Source: Nephrocerus scutellatus (Eukaryota > Arthropoda > Insecta > Diptera > Pipunculidae). Taken from it: a stretch of DNA of 64,000 nucleotides. Both the position numbers and the translations under genes were made by a program. The stretch is from assembly GCA_947095585.1 (NCBI GenBank), contig OX352764.1, forward strand, positions 69,769,536-69,833,535. Reading direction: 5' to 3'. Each line of letters opens with the position of its first letter. Position 1 is the stretch's first letter. The notes beneath the pieces are model-generated. The model did no database searches, was not told where the DNA came from, and saw only the letters and a list, made by a program, of their open reading frames with translations. Positions 33,230-44,214 of this stretch are shown here, piece by piece.

Positions 33230-34329
33230 TATTTTTGCAATTGGCCGGACGGAGGTCCCCTTGGCCGTCTTGACTGAGACTACGCGTATGAGGCCATCCG
33301 CTCCGGGTTTTGTGTCAATGATCCGTCCCAACGGCCATAATGTGGTTGGAGACTGCTCATCTTTTATCAACACTAGCTCGCCAATCTTTAGATTTATTGA
33401 GGGAGTCAGCCACTTAGGTCTTTGCTGAAGTCGTGCTAGATATTCCGTTTTCTAAATCTTCCAAAAGTTCTGCATTATTTTTTGCATCAGTTGCCAACGA
33501 GTTAATGAGTTTTCTTTAAATTCCGTTAAATCACTCTCTGGCATTGTATTAAGTGCTGACCCAAGAAGAAAATGTCCGGGTGTTAAAACATTCAAATCAT
33601 CACAATCCTCTGAGAGTGCACATAATGGTCGTGAATTAAGACACGCTTCAATTTGTGTCAAAATGGTGCATAGCTCCTCGAATGTGAACGTATAGTTTCC
33701 CATTATTCGATGCAGATGGAATTTTATAGATTTCACTCCAGCCTCCCACAACCCACCAAAGTGCGGTGCTGCCGGCGGGTTAAAATGCCATGTGGTACCG
33801 TTTGCAATGAGTTGATCGTGAATTTCCGCGTTCCATTGCTTTGTTAACTGCTTCAACTCGGATGTCATTATATTCGTGGCTCCCACGAAATTTGTTCCGC
33901 AATCACTAAACATGTTTGCACAAATACCTCTTCGTGCTACAAATTGTTTGAAAGCCGCTAGGAAAGCAGCAGCGCTGTAATCACTCACCAGTTCAATGTG
34001 AATGGCTTTGGTGCAAAAACAGATAAAAATGGAAATATATGCTTTGTTACCTTGTTGCACCTTCCTTTCCATGCCTTGACCTGAATTGGCCCTGCGAAAT
34101 CAACGCCGGTATTATGAAATGGCCGGGTCAGCTGTACCCTTTGGTTAGGTAATTGGCCCATCTGTTGCTGTTCAAGGATTGGTTTGTTCCTGAAGCAGGC
34201 TATGCAGTCATGAATGCATTTTTTAACTCCATTTTTCATTCTTAAAATCCAGAATCTAGTCTGAAGATAAGCCATCATTTGTTGTTGCCCTCCGTGTATG
34301 CTTCGCATGTGAGCATCTTTAATTAACAA
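33230..34329 (-). pseudogene. BEL/Pao integrase, frameshifted
   Basis: The zinc-binding domain (HGGQQQMMAYLQTRFW ... CIHDCIACF) lies at 34329-33985. The catalytic core (FSDCGTNFVGATN, HFGGLWEAGVKSIKFHLHR) is at 34072-33452. A C-terminal DUF5641-type domain (GELVLIKDEQSPTTLWPLGR) continues in another frame to about 33230. Residues after the core keep the BEL signature, but the two frame changes prevent a single product. Its role would be inserting the cDNA with 5-bp staggered cuts, matching the ACTGG duplication. Confidence 0.88.
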
Positions 34330-34915
34330 TGAAGTGAAAACCCCAGTTGCAGGTAATACGATTGGATGCTTTTAGTCATACGACAGATCAGCGTTCTCAA
34401 GTCGGCCCCCCACACGCAATACATCTTTTCGATCCAGGAAGGGACCTAATCGTTTTAATGTGCTTTTCGTATTCAGCACCTTCTGATTCTGGTTAGCTGT
34501 TTCACTTCTTCTTCAAAATGTTCAAATTGAACGATTTTTATAAGTCGAAACATTGCTTCTTCAATTTCTTAAATTTTTAGCTTGCCAGAGAGATTCGGGA
34601 GATTCTTCCGACAATAGAAGATTGCATTCAATAGAAAATCGAATGCAATATGAGGTGACTCTAAATATCGTTGCAGGGATGAAAATCGATCTATTAACGA
34701 ATTATCCTTGGTGCCTTGGATGTACATGCAAACCGAAAATAAAGTTTGTCCATCATTGTTTTTACTAAATTGATCGACACGAGATTTTTCTATGGTTTTT
34801 CCCAAAAGAGCCTTTTTTGCACCCAGATCTGTGTCCTTGACTTCTTGTTCAGCATACTTTCGAATGTCGAAGTCTTCAAGAAATGATGGGCCGTTCCACC
34901 ACTGCCGGCATTCAA

Positions 34916-36509
34916 TTAGTTGGTTTGGAAAAACTCCCCTAGAAGCAATATCAGCTGAATTCTCCTTTGACGGAACATACCTCCAATTTGTTTGTCAGTG
35001 AGACGTTGAATTTCTGCTATTCGATTGGCGACGAATGTTTCACGCTTATGAGGTGCATGGCGTATCCAAGCTAAAACAATTTGAGAGTCCGTCCATCTAA
35101 ATGTTTGAATTTGTTCCAGATGAATCGTCTTTTCCAAGTGATTTATGAGTTTTGCTAGAAGTAGCGCACCACATAGTTCCAGCCGTGGCAGGGTTTCTCT
35201 TTTTACCGGTGCTACCTTTGTTTTTGATATGACCAGACTTGTCGTTACCATTCCATGGGTCTGTGCGCGAAGATAAATTGCGGCGCCGTAAGCTTCTTCG
35301 GATGCATCACAGAATCCATGGAGTTGCACATCCGTGTGTTTGGTTTTCTGTATCCATCTTGGAATTCGTAGCTTTTCCAGCTCCCGAAGCTCCATATTAA
35401 ACCTCTCCCATTTTGCCTTCATCTCTGAATCAACTTCGTCATCCCAGTCAACTTGTAGTTTCCACAATTCTTGCATTATGATTTTTGCTTTTATGATGCA
35501 CGGTGAGCTCCAACCCATCGGATCGTAGATGCGAGCTATGTCTGACAAAATGGTCCGTTTGTATGTATGTTAAAGTGAATATGTCTTGGGCAGGATGCCA
35601 CTGGATACCTAACGTTTTGATGCAGTCTTTTTCGTTGAAAGATAGAGGCAACTCTTCTTCACGGAACTCGGCTGGAATGGTTTTTAAAAATTTGTTTGAA
35701 TTGCTAGCCCACTTGCGTAGAGGAAAGCCGCCTAGCGACATCATTTTCATGAGTTCTTCTCTGGCTTGATTAGCTTCCATGGTGGAGTCTGCTCCGTGTA
35801 TAACGTCATCCACGTAAAAGTTGTTTTTGGCAATGGTTGCTGCCAGCGCAAAACCCTCCGCTGTGTCTGCTGCCAATTGTAGCAGTGTCCTGATCGCGAG
35901 GAGCAGCTGCCGTTCTGAACGTCACCGTCTTCAAACGAAATGTTTTTACCGCTTGATTGTCTCTTCCCCTCTACAAAATTAGTTGGTACATAGCGTCTTG
36001 GTCAGCAATCCAAATTTGTCTATACATTTTGTTGATGTCAGCTACGCAACTCGATGCTTGCGAAAACGCAGTATATGATCAATTATGTCGTCTTGTTGCT
36101 TTGGTCCAGTCAGCAAGTGATCATTCAGGAATAATGCGTCCGACGTAGGACAGGATGCATCGAAGACAATTCGAAGTTTCGTTGTTGTACTCGATTCCTT
36201 CAGTACAGCATGATGTGGTAAATAATAACATTGACGGTTACCAGTCAATTTGAAATTCGGAACTTCTTAGATCTGATCTAAATCAAAATACTCTTCCATA
36301 CCTTGTTTGTATTTTTGCGCGAATTCTGAATTTGTTTTGAAGCGTCTTTCAAGCTGTAGAAAACGAGCTAGTGCTATATAGGACATTCCTAGCTCTGGAC
36401 GACGTCTTTCTTTAAATGGCAATGAAACCTTGTACCGTCCATCTAACATACGTTCATGAGTTCCGCAAAAATTAGATTCACAATCTTCTTCCTCGCGAGT
36501 GTATACCAT
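34916..36509 (-). pseudogene. BEL/Pao reverse transcriptase and RNase H region, broken
   Basis: In order on the minus strand: 36509-36267 and 36248-36042 (RT fingers, KLRIVFDASCPTSDALFLND), 35876-35448 (palm and thumb, FYVDDVIHGADSTMEANQAR with the catalytic VDD) and 35548-34916. The last is the Pao A17/RNase H-type region (IYDPMGWSSPCIIKAKI, RLELCGALLLAKLI, FRWTDSQIVLAWIR). At least four frames are used. The YVDD box and the RNase H aspartate in WTDS are still readable, so decay is moderate. Confidence 0.88.
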
Positions 36510-36626
36510 CTTTTGTGGATCCTGTTCAATTTCCCAAAATCTCTGCAGGATCCCCTCAACATTTTCTATCTTTTTATAGAATGAATTCGTGAAACTATTG
36601 CTCTCAAAGACTGGACCGATTAATAC

Positions 36627-37100
36627 TCATCCGAACACTGTTTGTTGTTCAATTGGTGTCCCAACTTCTCCTTTGATTATGCCCTGGAGCACTATTTGTG
36701 GGTATACATCACTACCCAACAAGATATCAATTCTGTTTGGTTGATTAAATTGGGGGTCGGCTAGTGGGAGTCCGGAGATGTGCGGCCATAGTGCCCTATC
36801 CATTCTCTTACTTGGAAGCCATGCCGTCAAATGGGACAGTAATAAAACCTGAGTCGGAATGCTGAGATCATTATTCGTTAATGGATGTAGATTAACAAAA
36901 GCGCTTGCTCTTGAACAACAATTATTCACGCCACCGATTCCTCCAATCTCAGTTACTTGTTTTATTTTCTTCAATTTTAATAACTGAGCTGCTGACTCAG
37001 TTATATATGATGCTTCGGATCCGGGATCCATCAGCGCGCGCAATGTTATTGACTGACCTGACTTGTCAATCGCTCTCACAAGCATTGTTCCCAAGATCAC
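36627..37100 (-). pseudogene. BEL/Pao aspartic protease segment
   Basis: A 157-codon frame contains the protease signature ALMDPGSEASYI where BEL elements normally have a DSG/DTG-like triad, so Ser is replaced by Pro in this copy. Flap and C-terminal regions (NRIDILLGSDVYPQIVLQG) follow in the family order. It lies directly after gag in a different frame. Confidence 0.8.
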
Positions 37101-37109
37101 GGCAGTTGA

Positions 37110-38226
37110 CTAAGGTTTCTGATAATTCTCCTTGTCCAACACTGTTGCCTGAGATGCTATCATCACGTATGTGTTGCAATTTTGTGAATTTGAAGGTTGA
37201 TATTCTCTCTGTCGGTGTATTTGTTGACCATTTCGACTAGGTGAGGGATGTGGTGGTAGGGGACCTTTAAAATGATTTGCTTGAAAATGCAGCAAGGTGT
37301 GGTGCCGTCGCTGGCACTCAGCGCACTTGTACTGACTTGAACAATTGTTTCTATCGTGTCCCCTTGCAAGACAATTGAAACATAAATTGTGTTGACGCAC
37401 GATTTCCTGACGTCTCTTTGGGTCAGCCGATAGAAATTTACTACATTTACGAATGGAGTGTGGTCCATTGCATAGGACGCATGAATTGTCATTTTCTCTT
37501 GTGTGTAACGAAATTCTCTTCACGTTGTTTTGGCCAGTCTTAGATATTTGACCAATGGCGTGTAACGTTCGATATCTATTTGTCAGAAATTCAGTAAAGT
37601 CTGAGAAATCAGGAAGTGCTTTGGAAGATCCGAGGTGTTCCTCCCAAAGACCCTGAGTTTGCGACGGAAGTTTCTGAACAATCAAGTAAATAATTATGGC
37701 ATCCCACTGATGCACTGGTGCCTCCAAATTTTTCAATGATTGGACACATTCGTTGGTTGTGTCCAGCAAAGCCTTAATGCTCCCAACGTTTTCGTTATGG
37801 ATTTTGGCTTGGTTGCAGAAGAGTCTCAGTTGACAATTTACTAGCAAGCGTTTGTGCTCGTATCGCGTAGTGAGAATTGTCCAAGCTGAATCATAATTTT
37901 TCACATTGATGACCAAATGTTGCAGAAGACGCACCGCTTCGTCACTAACATTGGCCTTTAAATAGTGCAGTTTCTGTACTTTGGATAAAGACATGAACAA
38001 TGCTTCTGAATGAATTGCTTAATTCAGGCCAACTTTCATAATCGCCACCAAAGCATGGGATATTAAAAGCCGGAAGTTTAAACTCATTGGAAATGGTAGG
38101 AACAACTGCTTCCGTGGTTTGACTGAAGGGGTCAAGAGCTTCGTTTAAAGATGCGAAATACATATAGTACGCTTCCTTCAATTGCGCGAAAACTTTTTCT
38201 TCACAATATGAAGTTGTCGTATTCAC
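37110..38226 (-). pseudogene. BEL/Pao gag, frameshifted
   Basis: The start is near 38226 and the first 93 codons run to 37945. The main frame (38000-37110, 296 codons) carries the DUF1759-type capsid (LHYLKANVSDEAVRLLQHLV). Two closely spaced zinc-knuckle clusters follow (CVLCNGPHSIRKC, CFNCLARGHDRNNC, CAECQRRHHTLLH). One frameshift near 37990 separates the parts. The protein would coat element RNA. Confidence 0.88.
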
Positions 38227-38380
38227 CCTTAATTTCCTTTAACCTTTTTACCTTACTCATTCTTTTTTCCCTATTCTACTCACTCAGAGATTCTTAATAT
38301 AGGCTTTACCTTACTTTAATATGACTCCAACGCACCTGATTTTATTCTCCCTCGATGATTTATCGTGTTTTTTTTGCTGC

Positions 38381-38607
38381 CAGTATCTGCCGTGCGGCCA
38401 GGATAGCTGCCCTTTTAATTTACACTTCACAGTATCTGCCGTGTGGCCAGGATAGCTGCCTTTTCAATTAATACTTCACAGTATCTGCCGTGCGGCCAGG
38501 ATAGCTGCCTTTTTAATTTACACTTCACAGTATCTGCCGTGTGGCCAGGATAGCTGCCTTTTTAATTTGAACTTCACAGTATCTGCCGTGTGGCCAGGAT
38601 AGCTGCC
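38381..38607 (-). repeat. 49-bp tandem repeat in the BEL leader
   Basis: Five starts of CAGTATCTGCCGTG at 38381, 38430, 38479, 38528 and 38577 give an exact 49-base period. The first 31 bases (through GGCCAGGATAGCTGCC) are nearly invariant, and the remainder is a T/A-rich filler. It lies in the untranslated leader between the 5' LTR and gag. Confidence 0.95.
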
Positions 38608-38695
38608 AATGTTGGACAAAAAACAATCAGTCTTGAACTTTATTTAAAAAACGGATATCCAGGATAAAAGGATATATCCGGCTCGAAGGACCAAA

Positions 38696-38808
38696 TGTTA
38701 CGCTCTGGTAACTTGCACAATGAATTTATGTCAACAATAATAAACAACACCTTTCACCTTTTATTGTTATAAATTTATGTAGTTATTTCTTTTATTTTTT
38801 AATATTTA
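38696..38808 (-). repeat. BEL/Pao 5' LTR, piece left of the Gypsy
   Basis: TGTTACGCTCTGGTAACTTG through TTTAATATTTA matches 32087-32200 of the other LTR. It is cut at TTTA (38805-38808), the Gypsy target, and continues after TTTA at 44211-44214. Confidence 0.93.
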
Positions 38809-39138
38809 TGTGGGAATTGGCAAATACGCAATACAATACCCTATACCTACAACAGACAAACAACTTACTCACTACAGAACGACCGTGTGATGAGAGAACT
38901 TGCAAACTTGCATTCTCTTTCACACCAGCCACCAGCATTTCATTTTACTTGAAAGTTAGTTCCTTTTGATTACATCTCGAGTTCGGTCACGCGTTACTTA
39001 TTACTTCCTTAATATAACTTAATATCATCAAATATCAAATATTGTCTTAATAATATCATAATAATATACATAGTTTATAATATTACGGATTCGTGTTTTA
39101 TTTATCTGTTCAAATAATCCCTAGACAGCGATCCTACA
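38809..39138 (+). repeat. Gypsy 5' LTR
   Basis: 330 bp, from TG to CA. By eye it is identical to 43881-44210 over its whole length. It should hold the element promoter; no obvious TATA box could be assigned with confidence. Confidence 0.95.
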
Positions 39139-39629
39139 TTTTGGGGACTCTACCGGAATTGTTCCGCGGCGTTAGATAAAGTGAATAAAATTTAAACGGC
39201 GACAGTAATCCCGTTATGAATTATAACATTCTGGAACAATTTTAATATTAGAAACAGTGAATAGTCTACGAGGAAAACGGTAGCTGTACGTGTGTGTGTG
39301 TGTGGTAGCAACGAAAGCAATCTTGCTATACACAAAAATTGTGAAAAGGGCAACAACGAGAAGACGAACGTGCTGTTGTTTTTACTTTGAGGAAACTGAC
39401 CGTTTCGTTGTTGTGTGCTCCAACGGTATTTGCTTGTGTTCCAGTCAGAGGAGGAGAAACACAAAAATCATCCGATTTTGTCAGCAGAAGAATAAGAAGA
39501 AATACTTCAGTCGCAGTTTGCAGTAGAAGCAGAAATTAATATGAGGGGTAAGTGACGTTTGGCCGAAATTAGAACTCACATATTATATAGATTTCAATTT
39601 AAATTGCTCGATTTGGTTGGTGAACAAAT

Positions 39630-42600
39630 ATGGACAGAGACGCAATTCTTTCTTTGACAGTGGACGCATTAAAAACGAAACTAACTGAACTCGAACTGAC
39701 GACGACAGGGGTTAAACATGTGTTGCAGGATAGACTCCTCTTGCATTTCGGATTGTCTAGAGATGCCGACAACGCAGAAGATGCCGACTCAGTATCAGTA
39801 AGTACTAATGGTACTAGAGGAGTAATATTTACTCTTCGCGATATCGAAGACTCCCTTATGCCATTCAGCGGAGTAGGTCAGCCAAATATCAACGCATGGA
39901 TACAAGATTTTGAGGATAATGCACTTATTGTACAATGGACCAGCATACAAAAATTTATTTATGCCAAACAACTGCTCAGAGGTGCCGCTAAGCTCTTTGT
40001 ACGTAGTCAAAGGGGCATCGACAGCTGGTATGCACTTAAAAATTCATTGGTTAGGGAATTCGGCGTGCAAATGTCTGCAGCGGAAACCCATCGCTTGTTG
40101 AGAAATCGTAGAAAGAGGTCAACAGAGTCGTTTCGGGAGTATCTCTATTGTTTAATGGAGATTGGGAAAGCAATCGATTTGGACGAGCGGAGTCTCGTCG
40201 AATATTTTATTGATGGTATTCCCGACGGCAGGCAAAATAAATCTATTCTGTACCAGGCCACTAATATAGGCGAGTTGAAGACGCAAATCAATATTTATGA
40301 AAAGGTACGTGGTCCGAACCAGCAGCCATCATGCTCAAGGGGAGGCCAATCGACACCAGCAACAACCAGTGGTACATTCGTCAAGCGGGAGAGTGAGGCG
40401 CTAAAGTGCTTCAAATGTGGCGAAACAACACACATAGCAAGAGACTGTAGGAAAGTACGCGACGTGAGGTGCTATAGTTGCGGACAGTTGGGACACAGGT
40501 CGACTGAGTGTAAGGTCAAAGCGCCAACCAGACAAAGGGACGTAAACAACGTGCACACCGCAACAACAGTGGACACGGAGGATATGCCTGAGTACAAAAT
40601 ATCTTTGTCAGTTAATTGTAACCGGCTTTTTAAGGATATTTTGGTGAACGGAAAAAACTTTTCAGCGCTGTTCGACACCGGAAGTGATCTCAATCTCATT
40701 CGATACGACAGTCTCACACTATTAGATCACGTGGAGCTGCGCACCGTAGAAAAAAGTTTGTCGGGCTTAGGACAAAATAAAATTGTCACTTTAGGTTGCT
40801 TTGAAGCGAAGGTGACAATAGACGGATTGGACTTATTGTTGACGTTTCATGTCGTTAAGGAAAAGGATATACCATATTCAACAGTAATAGGGAACGAGGT
40901 CCTGAGGGAGGTGGATGTTCAGATAACCACGGAAGGTGCGATTTTCACAAACAAGAGAAACGTAAATGAACCTGTGGGCAGCAAGGTAAAATTAATTCCG
41001 GAAGCTGGGCCCGTAAGCAAATTGGCAATAAGCAGAACAGGAACCAGGAGCGTTGGAAGCAGTCTAGGCCGTGAGCATTTGGCCAACGGGGGCGAATGTA
41101 GCCAGGAGTTGGAGGTGCTAAGACGGAAAGATTGTGGACGTGTGGTGGTTGAAGATAACAGTAGATACCGTTCGGAACTGGACGTATTACTGATCGAATT
41201 TGAAGCTATTTGCCTGTCGGCTGAAAAAGGAGAGTTTGTGTTTAACGAAAAAATTGGTATTGATCACCTCGAATGCTGCAACAGAGAAAAACTGACTTGC
41301 ATCATCAACAGTTACAGACCGGAAAAGAAGAAGCCATCGCCGGTGGAGATGAAACTTATAATGAAGGATGAGATCCCAGTATATCAGGGGCCACGAAGAC
41401 TGGCATACACGGATCAACAAATTGTGGAGAAGCAAGTAGCTACTTGGATTAATGAAGGAATCATACAACCCAGTACATCAGACTATACGTCACCAGTCGT
41501 GCTAGTCCAAAAGAAAGACGGAACCAAACGACTCTGCTGCGACTATCGGAAGCTCAATGTGAAGGTGGTTCGTGACAATTTTCCGATGGTGTTAATAGAT
41601 GATGTGATAGAAAGGCTACAAGGATCGAAAGTATTCACCACTCTTGATTTGGCCAATGGATTTTTACATGTTCCAGTCGAGAAGAGTTCGAGGAAGTACA
41701 CCTCATTTGTGACCCATCATGGCCAATTTGAGTTTCTGCAAGTACCCTTTGGTATTTCGAACTCGCCAGCAGTGTTTTGCCGTTATATCTCGGCAATACT
41801 GAGGCCACTTCTTCAAGATGGTACAGTAGTAGTTTATATGGACGACATCATTATTCCATCTTCAGACGAAGAGGAAGGACTACGGAAGCTGGAAAAGGTG
41901 CTGGAAGTCACTGCGGAAAATGGCATGCACATTCATTGGAAAAAATGCCAGTTCTTGCAAAGGAGAATTGATTTTCTAGGCTATGTAGTAGAGAATAATG
42001 CCATACGACCGTCTATGGAAAAGACTAAGGCGATTAGAGAATTCCCCATCCCAGCAGACCAGAAATCGCTTCAACGTTTTCTTGGTTTGACTTCGTATTT
42101 TCGGAGATTCGTCGAAGGATTTGCTATGGTAGCGAAACCATTATCCGATTTGTTGCGCAAGAAAGTCGAATTCAAGATGGGTGTTGAGCAGTTAGTGGCA
42201 TTGGAGCATCTCAAGGAAGCCCTAATTAAAGCACCGGTACTGAAGCTTTTTGATCCTAAGGCAATAACCGAGGTTCACACAGATGCGAGCATGCACGGCT
42301 ACGGAGCAGTTTTACTCCAAAAGGATGCAGAAGACCAACAATTCCACCCAGTGCAGTACATGAGTAGGAAGACAACACCGTTCGAAGAAAAGCTTCACTC
42401 ATACGAACTGGAAGTGTTAGCGATCGTAGAGGCCTTGAAGAAATGGAGAATCTACGTCTTGGGCGTCAAAATAAAAATAGTGACTGACTGTAACGCTTTC
42501 GCTATGACTATGAAGAAGAACGACGTTCCGTTAAGGGTGTCGCGTTGGGCCATGTTTCTACAGGACTTCGATTACGTCATCGAACACCGACCAGCCACGA

Positions 42601-43862
42601 AGATGAAGCATGTAGATGCCTTAAGCCGAGTGTGGTGCATGATGATCGATGAGTCTTTAAACCATCGCATCAAGGAGGCCCAGTCGAGCGATAATTGGAT
42701 CAAAGCTCTAAAGAAGATTCTAGAAGATAACACATATGAAGACTTTTTTATGAAAGCAGGTGTAGTACACAAGGACCCGGCCAAGGAACTTATCGTAGTG
42801 CCTTCGGCAATGGAGCAGGAGATCATTAGTTTGGCACATCAGCAAGGACACTTTGCCGTCAAGAAGACCCAAGATCTTATAGAACGAGACTTCTATATTC
42901 AAAATCTGACGAAGAAGGTAACAGACGTCGTGAGGAGTTGCCTGAAATGCATAATGATCGAGGCAAAAGCAGGAAAAAAGGAAGGTCTGTTAACGCCTAT
43001 CGATAAAGAAGGCAGACCGCTGGGGACATATCACGTGGACCACGTGGGACCAATGGAGTTGACCCATAAACAGTATAACCATCTGCTCGTGGTCACTGAT
43101 GCTTTCTCGAAATTTACTTGGCTCTATCCAGTTAAGAGTACAGGATCCACCGAAGTTATTGAAAGGTTACAGAGGCAGTCTGCAATCTTTGGCGATCCGA
43201 AGAGGATAATTTCAGATCGAGGAGCTGCCTTTACCTCAACAGCGTTTAGTGAATATTGTGGTCAGCGAAGCATACAACATCTGGTGATCGCCACGGGAGT
43301 TCCGAGAGGAAATGGACAGGTGGAAAGAATCCACAAAATTGTCGTGCCTATGCTAGCTAAAGCATGCGTTAATAGTCCTCACCATTGGTATCGGCATGTT
43401 GATAAAGTTCAGCAAACCCTAAACAACACACCTCCCAGAAGTACCAAATTCAGTCCGTTTAGGATACTCACCGGTGTAGATATGCGTGTTGCAAATTTAA
43501 CGGATCTGCGAGAACTGATGAATGAAGCAGTTATGCACGAGTTGGACCGCGAACGAGATGAAACACGAGAGGAAGCTCGGGAAAATATAAAGGCCATCCA
43601 GAAAGAAAATAAAAAGACCTATGACAGAACCAGAGTACCGCAGCGAGAATACGCCTTAAATGAGTTAGTTGCCATTAAGCGCACTCAGTATGGAACGGGA
43701 ATGAAGCTGCGACCAAAATATTTAGGACCCTATAAGATTACTAAAATCCTGAAGAATGGACATTATGAAGTCCGGAAAGTCGGCGACCACGAAGGACCAA
43801 CCAACACTAACACCGTTGCCGAATACATAAAGAAATGGGATCGTTCATTCGGGGTCGAATGA
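39630..43862 (+). CDS. Gypsy gag-pol polyprotein (1410 aa), intact
   Basis: A single ATG-to-stop frame encodes gag (residues 1-300) with two zinc knuckles (C260-F-K-C, C281-Y-S-C). The aspartic protease follows (D349-T-G in LFDTGSDLNLI). Next come reverse transcriptase with YMDD at 736-739 and RNase H (HTDAS, D885). The integrase has an HH-CC zinc domain (HQQGHFAVKKTQ ... CLKC), a catalytic D1137-D1196-E1232 triad with D-D35-E spacing, and a C-terminal domain ending KKWDRSFGVE. All catalytic residues checked are present. Gag and pol in one frame, without a frameshift signal, is unusual for errantiviruses but known in other Ty3/Gypsy lineages. The product would form intracellular particles, copy RNA and integrate with a 4-bp stagger. 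No env is present. Confidence 0.97.
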   Translation: MDRDAILSLTVDALKTKLTELELTTTGVKHVLQDRLLLHFGLSRDADNAEDADSVSVSTNGTRGVIFTLRDIEDSLMPFSGVGQPNINAWIQDFEDNALIVQWTSIQKFIYAKQLLRGAAKLFVRSQRGIDSWYALKNSLVREFGVQMSAAETHRLLRNRRKRSTESFREYLYCLMEIGKAIDLDERSLVEYFIDGIPDGRQNKSILYQATNIGELKTQINIYEKVRGPNQQPSCSRGGQSTPATTSGTFVKRESEALKCFKCGETTHIARDCRKVRDVRCYSCGQLGHRSTECKVKAPTRQRDVNNVHTATTVDTEDMPEYKISLSVNCNRLFKDILVNGKNFSALFDTGSDLNLIRYDSLTLLDHVELRTVEKSLSGLGQNKIVTLGCFEAKVTIDGLDLLLTFHVVKEKDIPYSTVIGNEVLREVDVQITTEGAIFTNKRNVNEPVGSKVKLIPEAGPVSKLAISRTGTRSVGSSLGREHLANGGECSQELEVLRRKDCGRVVVEDNSRYRSELDVLLIEFEAICLSAEKGEFVFNEKIGIDHLECCNREKLTCIINSYRPEKKKPSPVEMKLIMKDEIPVYQGPRRLAYTDQQIVEKQVATWINEGIIQPSTSDYTSPVVLVQKKDGTKRLCCDYRKLNVKVVRDNFPMVLIDDVIERLQGSKVFTTLDLANGFLHVPVEKSSRKYTSFVTHHGQFEFLQVPFGISNSPAVFCRYISAILRPLLQDGTVVVYMDDIIIPSSDEEEGLRKLEKVLEVTAENGMHIHWKKCQFLQRRIDFLGYVVENNAIRPSMEKTKAIREFPIPADQKSLQRFLGLTSYFRRFVEGFAMVAKPLSDLLRKKVEFKMGVEQLVALEHLKEALIKAPVLKLFDPKAITEVHTDASMHGYGAVLLQKDAEDQQFHPVQYMSRKTTPFEEKLHSYELEVLAIVEALKKWRIYVLGVKIKIVTDCNAFAMTMKKNDVPLRVSRWAMFLQDFDYVIEHRPATKMKHVDALSRVWCMMIDESLNHRIKEAQSSDNWIKALKKILEDNTYEDFFMKAGVVHKDPAKELIVVPSAMEQEIISLAHQQGHFAVKKTQDLIERDFYIQNLTKKVTDVVRSCLKCIMIEAKAGKKEGLLTPIDKEGRPLGTYHVDHVGPMELTHKQYNHLLVVTDAFSKFTWLYPVKSTGSTEVIERLQRQSAIFGDPKRIISDRGAAFTSTAFSEYCGQRSIQHLVIATGVPRGNGQVERIHKIVVPMLAKACVNSPHHWYRHVDKVQQTLNNTPPRSTKFSPFRILTGVDMRVANLTDLRELMNEAVMHELDRERDETREEARENIKAIQKENKKTYDRTRVPQREYALNELVAIKRTQYGTGMKLRPKYLGPYKITKILKNGHYEVRKVGDHEGPTNTNTVAEYIKKWDRSFGVE

Positions 43863-43880
43863 GACGTCAGGAGGGCCGAA

Positions 43881-44210
43881 TGTGGGAATTGGCAAATACG
43901 CAATACAATACCCTATACCTACAACAGACAAACAACTTACTCACTACAGAACGACCGTGTGATGAGAGAACTTGCAAACTTGCATTCTCTTTCACACCAG
44001 CCACCAGCATTTCATTTTACTTGAAAGTTAGTTCCTTTTGATTACATCTCGAGTTCGGTCACGCGTTACTTATTACTTCCTTAATATAACTTAATATCAT
44101 CAAATATCAAATATTGTCTTAATAATATCATAATAATATACATAGTTTATAATATTACGGATTCGTGTTTTATTTATCTGTTCAAATAATCCCTAGACAG
44201 CGATCCTACA
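43881..44210 (+). repeat. Gypsy 3' LTR
   Basis: A 330-bp second copy of the LTR begins 18 bases after the gag-pol stop. It has the same start (TGTGGGAATT) and end (CGATCCTACA) as the 5' LTR. It is followed by the TTTA duplication and the rest of the BEL LTR. Confidence 0.95.
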
Positions 44211-44214
44211 TTTA

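Larger units (their letters stand above)
38809..44210 (+). mobile_element. Gypsy (Ty3-type) LTR retrotransposon, intact
   Basis: A 5402-bp element has 330-bp LTRs at 38809-39138 and 43881-44210 (TGTGGGAATTGG ... CGATCCTACA) that read as identical. It is flanked by the 4-bp target duplication TTTA. One uninterrupted gag-pol frame fills the centre, with no envelope gene. The primer-binding region after the LTR reads TTTTGGGGACTCTACC, and a purine-rich tract (AGGAGGGCCGAA) precedes the 3' LTR. Identical LTRs and an open frame point to a very recent, possibly still active, insertion. The Gypsy clade is not resolved. Confidence 0.96.

Noticed and set aside
38809..44210. Gypsy element as an endogenous errantivirus with envelope
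   Set aside because: Only 18 bases separate the gag-pol stop from the 3' LTR, so there is no room for env.
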